Shown here one piece after another: positions 1 to 11,791 of a stretch of DNA of 64,000 nucleotides. The position numbers were made by a program, and so were the translations under genes. Within the stretch, counting starts at the first letter, position 1; each line of letters opens with the position of its first letter. This DNA comes from Olsenella sp. An285 (GTDB lineage Bacteria; Actinomycetota; Coriobacteriia; Coriobacteriales; Atopobiaceae). Under the pieces are notes generated by a model. It was not told the origin of the DNA and searched no databases. It was given only the letters and a program-made list of their open reading frames with translations. The stretch covers positions 1-64,000 of the forward strand of contig NZ_NFIZ01000013.1 of assembly GCF_002159625.1 (NCBI RefSeq), written 5' to 3'.

Positions 1-2
1 TC

Positions 3-47
3 GCCGCGCAGGTCGTTCGCGTCGCCGCGTCGCTGCGCGGGGATTAA
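3..47 (+). CDS. Possible C-terminal end of a gene entering from the left
   Basis: Fourteen codons (AAQVVRVAASLRGD) run open from the window edge to a TAA at 45-47. A GC-rich hairpin (CGCCCC at 62-67 pairing with GGGGCG at 72-77) follows within 15 bases and could terminate it. This would make it a plus-strand gene converging on the minus-strand gene ending at 382. The fragment is too short for any family call, and chance readthrough in GC-rich DNA cannot be excluded. Confidence 0.22.
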   Translation, partial: AAQVVRVAASLRGD

Positions 48-77
48 CTATACGCACCCCGCGCCCCTCCGGGGGCG

Positions 78-102
78 TGAATCGGGAGGTTCACGATTCC
101 TA
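78..102. repeat. Alternative short hairpins
   Basis: The segment reads as two mutually exclusive inverted repeats: CGTGAA pairing with TTCACG, or GAATCG pairing with CGATTC. They share bases, so only one can form at a time. It lies between the possible gene end at 47 and a small minus-strand ORF. No function can be assigned. Confidence 0.25.
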
Positions 103-210
103 CACAAACCGCCCTTTCAAAGGGATCGCTCCGGGTGCACGCTGCGAGATTTCGTCCGTATCTGCCAGCTTCTCCTTGGCGTCAAAGACCCCGCGCCTGA
201 AACCAGCCAT
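100..210 (-). CDS. Small ORF, 36 aa, unknown
   Basis: An ATG at 210 opens a 36-codon frame ending at 100. The peptide is charged (MAGFRRGVFD..., ...DEISQRAPG) and looks more protein-like than random GC-rich translation, but there is no good Shine-Dalgarno sequence. It lies 14 bp downstream of another small ORF (225-371) in the same direction, after the phosphohexomutase gene. The two may be leftovers of one decayed gene. I recognise no family. Confidence 0.2.
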   Translation of the reverse strand: MAGFRRGVFDAKEKLADTDEISQRAPGAIPLKGRFV

Positions 211-224
211 GTCGGCTCTTCTCG

Positions 225-371
225 CTATCCCTGCCTTACGACAAGTCTGAGGAAGGCGCCGCCCCTCTTCCATATTTGTATGTGCTCCTGGGCATTAGAT
301 TCGCGCCACTTCGCACCTATGTACTCCTCGTGTCCGCCCCTCAGGAGAGTGATGTGATCGGAGCTTCGCAT
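225..371 (-). CDS. Small ORF, 48 aa, unknown
   Basis: An ATG at 371 starts a 48-aa frame (MRSSDHITLLRGG..., ending ...LRLVVRQG). It begins 10 bp after the phosphohexomutase stop codon. No clear ribosome binding site is seen. The composition is less GC-driven than the surrounding antisense frames. With the next small ORF it fills the stretch between position 48 and the first confident gene. It may be a gene remnant. Confidence 0.2.
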   Translation of the reverse strand: MRSSDHITLLRGGHEEYIGAKWRESNAQEHIQIWKRGGAFLRLVVRQG

Positions 372-381
372 GGGAGCGACG

Positions 382-1785
382 CTAGACGTCAGCTCTGACG
401 AGGTCACAGGCGGCGGAGAGGAGGGCGTCTCGGGAAACGCAGTCCGACGCCTCCGCATAGACCCTCACGACCGAGCTGGTTCGCGAGGGGCGGATGAGCA
501 CCCATGCGTCGTCGTCGAACTGCGCCCTGAGGCCGTCCGCGTGTGACACCTCCACGGGAACGCGCCCGGCCAGGGTGCCAGGGTTGAGTCCGGGAAGCAC
601 GTTTCTGAATGCCTGGCTCACCGCGGGATCAAGGCGAAGATCGCGCCTCGCATAGGACATCGTCCCTATGATCGCCTCGAGCTCCGACGTCATGGTAGAC
701 ATCGTCTTGCCGGAGCGTGCCAACATCTCGACGGCGAGAAGGCAGACCAGGATTCCGTCACGTTCCCTCAGGTGGGCGGGCACGCACACGCCGCCGTACT
801 CCTCGACACCCATTATCACGTCAGCGTCGAGCGTCTCTCGATATATGCGAGAGAAGCCAACGGGCACCTGGGTGGTCTCGCACCCAAGGCGCGACGCCTC
901 GCGCGCGATGCACGCCGAGCAGGTGAGCGTGGTGACGACGCGCCCATGGGCGCCGTGGCTCATCACCAGGTTGCCCAGAAGCATGGGCACCAGCACGCGC
1001 GCGGGCAAAAGCTCGCCCTTCTCGTCCACGACAGACGCGCGGTCAGCATCGCCGTCGAGAAGCAGCCCCATGTCCGCCTCGTGGGCGATGACGGCCTGCT
1101 CGCAGGCATCCGCCCACGGGTCGCGGGGGTCGGGATGAATCCCCCCAAAGTCCTCCCTCGGCTCGACATGCATCTCGACGACCTCGCAGCCGAGGTCGCT
1201 GAGGAGCCTTGCCAGGTGCGTCGTCCCCGCCCCGCACATGGCGTCCACGACGATGCGCGGGCGGCGCCGGGCGATGGAGTCCCCGTCAACGAACGCCGCA
1301 AGGTCTGCGAGATAGGCGCTCACGAGGTCGCACTCCTCGAACGCGCCGCGTGACGTGGTGGGCGCGAGCGAGACCGCCTGCTCGACCTGGTCGAGGAAGC
1401 TCCTGGGGACGGGACCGCCGTCGCGCCCCCTCACGAGAAGCCCGCCGTACTCGCAGGAGAGCTCGCTGGCCGTGATGATCACGGCGCCGTACGCGCTCTC
1501 GTCGCGCGAGCAGCACCACGCCACGGCCGGTGTGGGGCACGGGCCGTCGGAGACCTTCACGACGAGGCCATAGGACGCGATGACGCTGGCGGCGAGCTGA
1601 GCAAACCCACGAGAACCGTGACGGGTGTCGTAGCCAACGTAGATCGTCCCGCCGGGAGCGGCATCGGCCCAGATGAGCCCAAGGGCGTCCGCCACACGGG
1701 CCACGCCATCGGCGTCGAACCCGTCATCGAAGCGCGCCTTCCAGCCATCCACGCCAAAGCGGATGATGTCAGACCTTCTATCCAA
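382..1785 (-). CDS. Phosphohexomutase (phosphoglucomutase/phosphomannomutase family)
   Basis: This protein interconverts hexose 1- and 6-phosphates in the family scheme; next to galU it would feed UDP-glucose synthesis. The TTG start at 1785 sits inside the last codons of galU (8-nt overlap), which supports translational coupling and gives 467 aa, the usual family size. The Mg loop DGDADR, a sugar loop GVEEYGG and the C-terminal phosphate loop RPSRTSS are present. The active-site serine motif reads TASELS instead of the usual TASHNP, so the catalytic Ser is kept but the following His-Asn-Pro is lost. Substrate preference (glucose, mannose or glucosamine) cannot be told from sequence alone. 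Confidence 0.8.
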   Translation of the reverse strand: MDRRSDIIRFGVDGWKARFDDGFDADGVARVADALGLIWADAAPGGTIYVGYDTRHGSRGFAQLAASVIASYGLVVKVSDGPCPTPAVAWCCSRDESAYGAVIITASELSCEYGGLLVRGRDGGPVPRSFLDQVEQAVSLAPTTSRGAFEECDLVSAYLADLAAFVDGDSIARRRPRIVVDAMCGAGTTHLARLLSDLGCEVVEMHVEPREDFGGIHPDPRDPWADACEQAVIAHEADMGLLLDGDADRASVVDEKGELLPARVLVPMLLGNLVMSHGAHGRVVTTLTCSACIAREASRLGCETTQVPVGFSRIYRETLDADVIMGVEEYGGVCVPAHLRERDGILVCLLAVEMLARSGKTMSTMTSELEAIIGTMSYARRDLRLDPAVSQAFRNVLPGLNPGTLAGRVPVEVSHADGLRAQFDDDAWVLIRPSRTSSVVRVYAEASDCVSRDALLSAACDLVRADV

Positions 1786-2683
1786 CGAAGCGCTCGCCCC
1801 TCTCGCCAAGCGCCTCGAGGAAAGCGTCGACCTGGCTCGGATCGTCAAGCGCCATGCGGGCGTTGGTTGCGGCCCATGCGGCGGGGGTGCCGGTGTCGCA
1901 GCCCTCCGTGGGGTCGACGACCAGCGCGTACATCTCCTCCTCGGCAAGGAGGCGCTCCATGGCGTCGGTCAGCTGGATCTCGTTGCCCGCGCCGGGCCCC
2001 TGCGTCGCCAGGAGCTCCATGATGCGCGGGGAGAGCAGATAGCGACCGACGATGAACAGGTGGGAGGGCGCCTCCTCGGGCTTGGGCTTCTCGACGAGGC
2101 CGGTCACCTTCCAGACGGCCCCCTCCTGCTCGCCCTCGGCGTTCGTGCCGGGCAGGCAGCCGACGCACTCGCCGGCGATGATGCCGTAACGGCTCACCTG
2201 GTCCTCGGGAACCGGCGCCACGGCAATGACCGACGCGCCGCCGTGTGCCTTGGAGACCTCCGCCATGCGCACGCACATTTGTCTTCCGGGCACGAAGTAG
2301 TCGCCAAGGAGGACGAAGAAGGGCTCGCCGTCGATCTCGTCCGCACCCTGGAGAACCGCGTGGCCAAGGCCGCGCGCCTCATCCTGATAGACGAAGGAGA
2401 CGGGGAGCGTGGACGCCGCATGGACACGGGCGGCCTCCTCCTTCTTGCCACGCTCGCGGAGCATGGTCTCGAAGGCGTGGTCCACGGAGAAGTAGGACTC
2501 GATCTGGGGCTTCTCGTGCGAGTTGATGATGACCACCCCGTCGACGCCCTCAGGCTCGAGGGCCTCCTCGACCACATACTGAATCACGGGCTTGTCGAGA
2601 ACGGGGAGCAGCTCCTTGGGGGTGCACTTGGTGGCGGGAAGGAAGCGCGTGCCAAGTCCGGCGGCGGGAATGAGTGCCTTCAT
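1778..2683 (-). CDS. galU: UTP-glucose-1-phosphate uridylyltransferase
   Basis: GalU makes UDP-glucose and pyrophosphate from UTP and glucose 1-phosphate. The 301-aa product begins MKALIPAAGLGTRFLPATK, the nucleotidyltransferase G-x-G-T-R-x-L-P signature, and carries the KPVIQYVVEEA segment typical of GalU. The start at 2683 places this motif at the N-terminus as usual; the upstream in-frame extension has no family character. It overlaps the downstream phosphohexomutase start by 8 nt, so the two probably form a UDP-glucose supply operon. Confidence 0.93.
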   Translation of the reverse strand: MKALIPAAGLGTRFLPATKCTPKELLPVLDKPVIQYVVEEALEPEGVDGVVIINSHEKPQIESYFSVDHAFETMLRERGKKEEAARVHAASTLPVSFVYQDEARGLGHAVLQGADEIDGEPFFVLLGDYFVPGRQMCVRMAEVSKAHGGASVIAVAPVPEDQVSRYGIIAGECVGCLPGTNAEGEQEGAVWKVTGLVEKPKPEEAPSHLFIVGRYLLSPRIMELLATQGPGAGNEIQLTDAMERLLAEEEMYALVVDPTEGCDTGTPAAWAATNARMALDDPSQVDAFLEALGERGERFVG

Positions 2684-2796
2684 CAAAGGTCCCTTCGAGT
2701 AGGTAATCGTGTCGCCGCGGGGCACGCCCGGCGGCACAAGAAACATACCCCATTGACCGGGACTCAATTCTTACTTAACCGCCAGCGGACAGAGAA

Positions 2797-2825
2797 GCGC
2801 GCCCTCCGCAACGGGAAGGGCGCGC
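2797..2825 (-). terminator. Hairpin terminator after the DtxR-like gene
   Basis: A 9-bp stem (GCGCGCCCT with AGGGCGCGC) lies 45 bp past the stop of the DtxR-like gene. On the minus strand it is followed by a pyrimidine-rich TTCTCTGTCC stretch rather than a clean U run. It separates the murA-regulator transcript from galU. Confidence 0.55.
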
Positions 2826-2869
2826 CGCCACAACGTATCCACATAGCTTGTCGGGACAAACGCTCGGAA

Positions 2870-3295
2870 CTAGTCAGAGATCTCGATCCCCTGACGCTCG
2901 AGATAGCCGATGAGCCGCTCCATCGTGTCAGCGGAGAGGACGTGCTCCATGAGGCAGGCCTCCTCGTCGGCCTTCTGCGGGTCGACCCCGAGGTCCTTCT
3001 CGAGAAAGAGGCGAAGGGCGCGGTGGGAGCGCCACACCAGGGCGGCGTACTTCTCGCCCTCGCTGGTGAGGGTCACCCTGCCGTAGCGACTCTGCTCGAC
3101 CATGCCCGTCTCCTTGAGCATGGAGAGCGCCTTGTTCACGCTCGCCTTGGAGACCCCGAGCCTGTCGGCAACGTCAACGGACCTGACGGTCCCGTCGCCA
3201 GCAGAGCCCTCGGTGGCAAGGCGATAGATCGCCTCGAGGTAGTCCTCCCCCGCCCTCGTGAGGGAGTGGTCCTCCTGAACGCCGGTGTTGATCAT
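2870..3295 (-). CDS. DtxR/MntR-family metal-dependent repressor
   Basis: This 141-aa protein has the N-terminal winged helix (about residues 12-75, ADRLGVSKASVNKALSML recognition region) and the dimerisation/metal-binding domain, but no SH3-like third domain, so it has MntR-like length. Metal ligands appear mixed: EDYLEAIY puts Asp18 where MntR has Asp8, while EACLMEH puts Cys114 where DtxR/IdeR has Cys102, followed by Glu117 and His118. It follows murA by 24 bp and probably shares its transcript. Regulated genes are not evident in the window. Iron or manganese could be the co-repressor. Confidence 0.85.
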   Translation of the reverse strand: MINTGVQEDHSLTRAGEDYLEAIYRLATEGSAGDGTVRSVDVADRLGVSKASVNKALSMLKETGMVEQSRYGRVTLTSEGEKYAALVWRSHRALRLFLEKDLGVDPQKADEEACLMEHVLSADTMERLIGYLERQGIEISD

Positions 3296-3319
3296 GCGAG
3301 CCTCCTTCCCGTGGGCAAT

Positions 3320-4600
3320 CTACAGGTCGTCTTCCTCGTCGGGAATCGTCGTGCGGGACACGCATGCACCAAGAGAGGCGAGCTTCTCGACAAAGCCCTC
3401 GTAGCCGCGGTCGATGTGATGGATGGCAGAGACCGTCGTGACGCCATCCGCCACGAGGCCCGCCATCACCAGGGCGGCACCGCCGCGAAGATCGGGAGAC
3501 TTGACCTGAGCTCCGGAGAAGCGCTCCACGCCATGGACGATGGCGTGGTGACCCTCGATGACGATGTCCGCGCCCATGCGCGAGAGCTCGCTCGCGAGCA
3601 TGAAGCGGTTCTCGAAGATGTTCTCCGTGATGATGCAGCTACCCTTGGCAAGGGCGAGCAGGCACATGGTCTGGGCCTGCATGTCCGTGGGGAAGCCGGG
3701 GAAGGGCAGCGTCTGGATGTCGGTGGGGCGCAGCGGCCTGTCGCGCCACGCGGTGCAGGAGCGGGTGCCGCGCTCGAGGGAGATGCCCATCTGCTCGTAC
3801 TTCTTGAGGACGAGGCCGAGGTGCGCGGGCGAGAAGCCCGTGACGGTCACCGGCTCGCCCACGAGCGCGCCGATGGCGAGGAACGTGCCGGCCTCGATGC
3901 GGTCGCCCACCACCTCGTGCGTGACGGGGTGAAGCTCGGAGACGCCCTCGATCTCTATGACGGGGGAGCCGGCGCCCTTGATCTTGGCGCCCATCTCGTT
4001 GAGCATGTTCGCGAGGTCCACGATCTCGGGCTCCCGCGCGGCGTTGTCGATGGTGGTCGTCCCCTTGGCGAAGACCGACGCCATCATGAGGTTCTCCGTG
4101 GCGCCCACGCTCGCAAAGGAGAGGGTGACGGTGTCACCGACAAGGCCGTTGGGGGCGGTGGCGTAGATGTTGCCGTGGTCGACCTTGAACTCCACCCCCA
4201 GGGCCTCGAGGCCGAGGATGTGCATGTCGATCTTGCGGGCGCCGATGTTGCAGCCGCCCGGCATGGCGACGATCGCCTTCCCAAAGCGGGAGAGCAGGGG
4301 GCCGAGAACGGCCGTCGACGCACGCATCTGCGCCACGAGGTGGTACGGCGTCTCCCAGGAGTCCACCGCAGAGGTGTCGATCTTGAGCTCGTGCTCGTTT
4401 ACGACCTCGATGCTCGCGCCGATGTTCTTGAGCACCTTGCCCATCACGTGGACGTCGGCGATGTTGGGGACGTTGGTGAGCGTAGTGACGCCGGGAGCCA
4501 TAATGGTCGCGGCCATGAGCTTGAGGGCCGAGTTCTTGGCCCCCTCAACGTGCACCTCGCCGGTTACGCGGTGCCCGCCCTCGATCTGAATAACCTCCAT
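3320..4600 (-). CDS. murA: UDP-N-acetylglucosamine 1-carboxyvinyltransferase
   Basis: MurA transfers enolpyruvate from PEP to UDP-GlcNAc, the first committed cytoplasmic step of peptidoglycan synthesis. The 426-aa protein starts MEVIQIEGGHRVTGEVHVEG with the KNSALKLMAA substrate segment and has MRASTAVLGPLLSRFG followed by PGGCNIG, whose Cys is the fosfomycin-sensitive active-site residue. The length is normal. It lies 12 bp downstream of atpC, an order also known from other actinobacteria and clostridia. Confidence 0.95.
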   Translation of the reverse strand: MEVIQIEGGHRVTGEVHVEGAKNSALKLMAATIMAPGVTTLTNVPNIADVHVMGKVLKNIGASIEVVNEHELKIDTSAVDSWETPYHLVAQMRASTAVLGPLLSRFGKAIVAMPGGCNIGARKIDMHILGLEALGVEFKVDHGNIYATAPNGLVGDTVTLSFASVGATENLMMASVFAKGTTTIDNAAREPEIVDLANMLNEMGAKIKGAGSPVIEIEGVSELHPVTHEVVGDRIEAGTFLAIGALVGEPVTVTGFSPAHLGLVLKKYEQMGISLERGTRSCTAWRDRPLRPTDIQTLPFPGFPTDMQAQTMCLLALAKGSCIITENIFENRFMLASELSRMGADIVIEGHHAIVHGVERFSGAQVKSPDLRGGAALVMAGLVADGVTTVSAIHHIDRGYEGFVEKLASLGACVSRTTIPDEEDDL

Positions 4601-4612
4601 GAAGCCTCCGTG

Positions 4613-5047
4613 CTAGCGGGTGCCCGCTGCCGAGCTCCCCGTGACCTGCTTGAGAAGAAGGTTACACCACCTTACCTTGTTCTCGAAATAGGCGCGGCGG
4701 TGGTTCCCCTCCTCTATGCGGTCGAGCTCCTCGAGAGCCTCGTCGCGCGTCTCCCTCACCTTCTCGGGATCGATGTCGTCCGCGCGACGGGCGTGATCGG
4801 CCAGGATGATGACCTCGTCGTTGTCTATCTCGGCATAGCCGCCGGACACGACGACGTCGTACTCTCCCCCGCCGTCCTCGGCCCTGCGCGTTATGCGCAC
4901 GACGCCGTCGCCGAGCGCCACGATCTCGGACGCGTGGCCGGGCCACACGCCGAGCTCGCCGGCGTAGGTCACGAGGACGAGGCTGGCGACAGGCCCCTCA
5001 AAGAGGGACCTGTCGGGTCGTACGAACTGACAGGTGAGCTCAGCCAT
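4613..5047 (-). CDS. atpC: ATP synthase F1 epsilon subunit
   Basis: Epsilon joins the central stalk gamma subunit to the c-ring and can inhibit ATP hydrolysis. The 144-aa product starts MAELTCQFVRPDRSLFEGPV and contains the N-terminal beta-sandwich motif GELGVWPGHA followed by a helical C-terminal domain rich in Glu/Arg. The start at 5047 is chosen because it begins the family core; the upstream in-frame extension overlaps atpD and has no family character. It is the last atp gene, 7 bp after atpD. Confidence 0.92.
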   Translation of the reverse strand: MAELTCQFVRPDRSLFEGPVASLVLVTYAGELGVWPGHASEIVALGDGVVRITRRAEDGGGEYDVVVSGGYAEIDNDEVIILADHARRADDIDPEKVRETRDEALEELDRIEEGNHRRAYFENKVRWCNLLLKQVTGSSAAGTR

Positions 5048-5054
5048 GACGCTC

Positions 5055-7450
<2,396 letters not shown>

Positions 7451-7453
7451 GCC

Positions 7454-9096
<1,643 letters not shown>

Positions 9097-9100
<4 letters not shown>

Positions 9101-9570
9101 TTCTCCTCACCTCCAATGAACGAAGCGGAAAGCGTCTTGCGGATGTTTGCGAGCTGGGCGCGGACGGAGGCGTCGTAGCGCTTGCCACGCACCTCGAGCA
9201 TGATGCCGCCGATGATCGACGGGTCCACGCGCTCGACGAGGTAGACGGGCAGCCCGAGGTCCTTCTGGGCCTTTGTCCGGACCTTGGCGCGGAGGTCGTC
9301 GTCCATGGGCACGGCGGTGGTCACGGTGACCGAGACCGTCACGTCCTGTGCGTCGAGGAGCTCCTTGTAGTGCTTGGCTACCTGCTCCACGAGGTCGAGG
9401 TCGTCCTCGCGTTGCATGGCCGCGAGGGTCTCCAGGACCTCAGGCGAGAACTTTCGCGCGTGCTGCCACTGCACGAGGTCGGCGTTGGCGCGGCCCTCGG
9501 CGCGGGCGGCCTCCATGAGAGCCCTGGTGTACGCCTCGACCTTATCGGCGTCGACGTGCTTAGTTGCCAT
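9097..9570 (-). CDS. atpH: ATP synthase F1 delta subunit
   Basis: Delta links the peripheral b stalk to the top of F1. The 157-aa protein ([14 protein letters not shown] start) has the C-terminal family segment with [23 protein letters not shown]. The start at 9570 overlaps the atpF end by 11 nt. It is separate here, not fused to subunit b as in mycobacteria. Confidence 0.9.
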
Positions 9571-10171
9571 CTGACTTGCCCACTTCCGCGAGGTACTTCT
9601 CGGCGAGCTTGCGCTGGTCCGCATCGCTCAGGCTCTCGCCGATGATCTTGGTGGCGATTTCGACGGAGAGGTCGACGACGGAGCCGGAGAGCTCGATCAT
9701 GGCCTTGTGGCGCTCGGAGTCAACGGCCCCGTGAGCCTTGGCGATGACGTCGGCGGCCTCGCGCTGGGCCTTGGCGAGGATGCGCACGCGCTCCTCCTCG
9801 GCCTCCTTCTTGGCCTTGGCGACGATGGACTCGGCCTCGCGCTGGGCCTCGAGGATCTTGGACTCGTAGGCGCGAGCCTCCTCCGCGGCCTCAACCTTGG
9901 AGCGCTCGGCGGCATCGAGGTCGGACTGGATCTTCTCCTGGCGCTTCTCCATCATCTGCAGGACGGACGGCCACACGAGCTTGGCCAGGACGACCCAGAT
10001 GATGAGGAAGGCTATGAGCGCCGGAATGAACTCGGCGGGCTTGGGGATGAGGATGTCAGCCCCGACCGCCGACTCTTCGGCCAGCGCCACGCAGGGCGTC
10101 GCCACGAGCGACGCAAGGGCGCCTCCCGCTGCGAGCCCGCCGGCGACGAGCCTTCTCGGTGTGTTCTTCAT
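9560..10171 (-). CDS. atpF: ATP synthase F0 b subunit with a signal-peptide-like leader
   Basis: The 203-aa peripheral stalk protein has a membrane helix FIPALIAFLIIWVVLAKLVW at about residues 47-66 and then a long Glu/Lys/Ala coiled coil. Unlike textbook b subunits, an extra N-terminal segment (MKNTPRRLVAGGLAAGG..., ending VALAEES) has the basic n-region, hydrophobic core and A-x-A site of a type I signal peptide. The start at 10171 gives this leader; no later Met lies before the membrane helix. It lies between atpE and atpH as usual. Confidence 0.92.
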   Translation of the reverse strand: MKNTPRRLVAGGLAAGGALASLVATPCVALAEESAVGADILIPKPAEFIPALIAFLIIWVVLAKLVWPSVLQMMEKRQEKIQSDLDAAERSKVEAAEEARAYESKILEAQREAESIVAKAKKEAEEERVRILAKAQREAADVIAKAHGAVDSERHKAMIELSGSVVDLSVEIATKIIGESLSDADQRKLAEKYLAEVGKSDGN

Positions 10172-10199
10172 GCTTGCCTCCAACTCGCTCGACGACAGC

Positions 10200-10403
10200 C
10201 TACTTGACGATGAGGCTGACGACGAAGCCGATGAGGGCGAGGGCCTCGACGAAGGCCGAGCCCAGGATGAAGACCGTGAACAGACGGCCCTGGACCTCGG
10301 GCTGGCGAGCCATGCCCTGCGCGACGCCACTTGCGGCGAGGCCAATGCCGATGCCGGCGCCGATAACGCCAAGACCATAACCAACGACACCGAGAGCTCC
10401 CAC
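10200..10403 (-). CDS. atpE: ATP synthase F0 c subunit, proton type
   Basis: This 67-aa hairpin protein forms the rotor ring. Two glycine/alanine-rich helices flank the polar loop ARQPE (residues 32-36). The ion-binding carboxylate is Glu53 in AFVEALAL. The residue matching the sodium-ligating Gln32 of Ilyobacter c is Ile, and Glu53 is followed by Ala rather than Ser/Thr, so the sodium-coordinating set is absent and proton coupling is inferred. Confidence 0.95.
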   Translation of the reverse strand: MGALGVVGYGLGVIGAGIGIGLAASGVAQGMARQPEVQGRLFTVFILGSAFVEALALIGFVVSLIVK

Positions 10404-10506
10404 AATTCCTCCTTTGTCATTCGCGTCCGCCCTTGTCGCGGCGCGAGCTTAACGCCAAACGTTCTATGCACGGCGGGCAATCGCCCGCGGGTTGCCCGGA
10501 AGGGGA

Positions 10507-11316
10507 CTATTCCTCGTCGGACTCCGCAATCTGGATGTAGACGGCGGAAAGCAGCGCGAAGACGTACGCCTGGATGGCGGCGACCATGATCTCGACCACG
10601 TAGATGACGAGCAGGATGCCCACCCAGAGCACGGACGCGCCCGCCTGCACGGCGGTGGCGAGGGAGAACGCCTCGATCATGGGCTCGAAGAACAGCGACG
10701 CGAGAATCGCGAAGGTGCCCATGACGACGTGGCCGGCGAAGAGGTTGCAGAAGAGTCGCACGGCCAGCGTGATGAGGCGCAGGATGGTCGAGAAGACCTC
10801 GATGAGCCACACGAGGGCGTTGAGCGGGAAGGCGACGCCCGCCGGAGCGAGGCTCTTGGCGTAACCGAGCGCGCCGTGCTTCTTGACGCCGCAGACGATG
10901 AAGTAGACGAACGAGCAGATGGCGAGGGCCGCCGTCGTGGAGATGGTGCCCGTGCCGGGCTTGCAGCCCGGGATGATGCCCACGATGTTGTTGACAAGCA
11001 CCACGAGGAAGATCGTGGCGATGAACGGGAAGTGGCGCTTCCAGGACTCACCGAGCAGGCCCTTGCACATGTCGTCGCGGACGAACTCGACGACGTACTC
11101 GACGCCGTTCACGAACGTGCCCTGGGGCACGAGGCTTGCCGCCTGCTTCTTCTTGAAGATGAAGAGCAAGACGAGAAGCAGGATGACGGCGACCGCAAAC
11201 CAGAACGAGTACTGCGTGAAGCCAAAAGAGTCGAGGCTGCCGACGATGGGCTGCGAGGTGAAGCTCGCTACCAGCTCGTTGACCTCCTCGCCCAGGCTGT
11301 CCAGAGGATTGCCCAC
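10507..11316 (-). CDS. atpB: ATP synthase F0 a subunit
   Basis: This stator subunit forms the proton half-channels. A GTG start at 11316, preceded by AAAGGA, gives 269 aa. The essential arginine lies in the TLAVRLFCNLFAGH helix, and the C-terminal helix is intact (VQAYVFALL-like region, AIQAYVFALLSAVYI). Several membrane helices are evident. A run of three lysines (IFKKKQ) ends the first helix. It lies 103 bp upstream of atpE. Confidence 0.93.
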   Translation of the reverse strand: MGNPLDSLGEEVNELVASFTSQPIVGSLDSFGFTQYSFWFAVAVILLLVLLFIFKKKQAASLVPQGTFVNGVEYVVEFVRDDMCKGLLGESWKRHFPFIATIFLVVLVNNIVGIIPGCKPGTGTISTTAALAICSFVYFIVCGVKKHGALGYAKSLAPAGVAFPLNALVWLIEVFSTILRLITLAVRLFCNLFAGHVVMGTFAILASLFFEPMIEAFSLATAVQAGASVLWVGILLVIYVVEIMVAAIQAYVFALLSAVYIQIAESDEE

Positions 11317-11336
11317 GCTATGTCCTTTCCCCCCGG

Positions 11337-11624
11337 CTAGGCCCTGCCGTTGGCAGCGCGCCAGCCCCTCACCGCCTCGACCGCCCAGAAGAGCAGGAAC
11401 GAGCCGACCATCGCACAACCGAACTCGAGGAATCCGGCGTTCGTGGCAGTGTACACCACGAGCAGGACGGCCGTGAGCGTGAGGAGCGACATCCCAACCG
11501 CGGCGATGCCGGCGGCGAGGCTGACGCTCCCTCCCCTCAGGACGCGCTCGTAGAGGGCAGCCGGGGCAACGCACCCCATGAGCCCGAAGAGCGCTCCGAA
11601 GACGATGGCAACCGGAAGGTCCAT
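11337..11624 (-). CDS. atpI: AtpI-like small membrane protein
   Basis: A 95-aa protein begins MDLPVAIVFGALFGLMG and has three to four hydrophobic segments. It lies 20 bp upstream of atpB, where a small AtpI-type protein (proposed c-ring assembly or Mg uptake factor) is normally found. The identity rests on position and topology, because this family is poorly conserved. The start at 11624 was chosen over longer in-frame options, which would precede the first membrane helix with a poor sequence. Confidence 0.6.
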   Translation of the reverse strand: MDLPVAIVFGALFGLMGCVAPAALYERVLRGGSVSLAAGIAAVGMSLLTLTAVLLVVYTATNAGFLEFGCAMVGSFLLFWAVEAVRGWRAANGRA

Positions 11625-11739
11625 GTCACCGTCTCCCGTCCGTGCGATATAGAAACACGAGAAGTCTAGAGCAACCGTCAGAAACGTCAAGGGGACGCGA
11701 GCGCGCCCCCCATTCGACATAAAGACAAGATAAAGACGT

Positions 11740-11785
11740 GGGACAGGGGGACGGGGGCTTTGTCACAGCTCCATCCCCCTGTCCC
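11740..11785. repeat. Intergenic inverted repeat (GGGGAC family)
   Basis: Perfect 12-bp arms GGGACAGGGGGA and TCCCCCTGTCCC flank a 22-nt loop that contains TTTGTCAC. It begins right after the upp stop codon region (upp ends at 11792) and may end the upp transcript. There is no U run. It belongs to the dispersed family seen throughout the window. Confidence 0.85.
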
Positions 11786-11791
11786 GCAATG

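Noticed and set aside
225-458. A 77-aa minus-strand frame overlapping the end of the phosphohexomutase gene
   Set aside because: The upstream part is a shadow of the confirmed gene; only the later ATG at 371 is plausible and is listed at low confidence.
10200-10403. Sodium-translocating ATP synthase
   Set aside because: Key sodium ligands in the c subunit (Gln32 and Ser66 equivalents) are replaced by Ile and Ala.
11740-11785. Classical intrinsic terminators for all GGGGAC repeats
   Set aside because: The stems are strong but most lack a U run, and some lie inside operons. They may slow or end transcription, but I list them as repeats.
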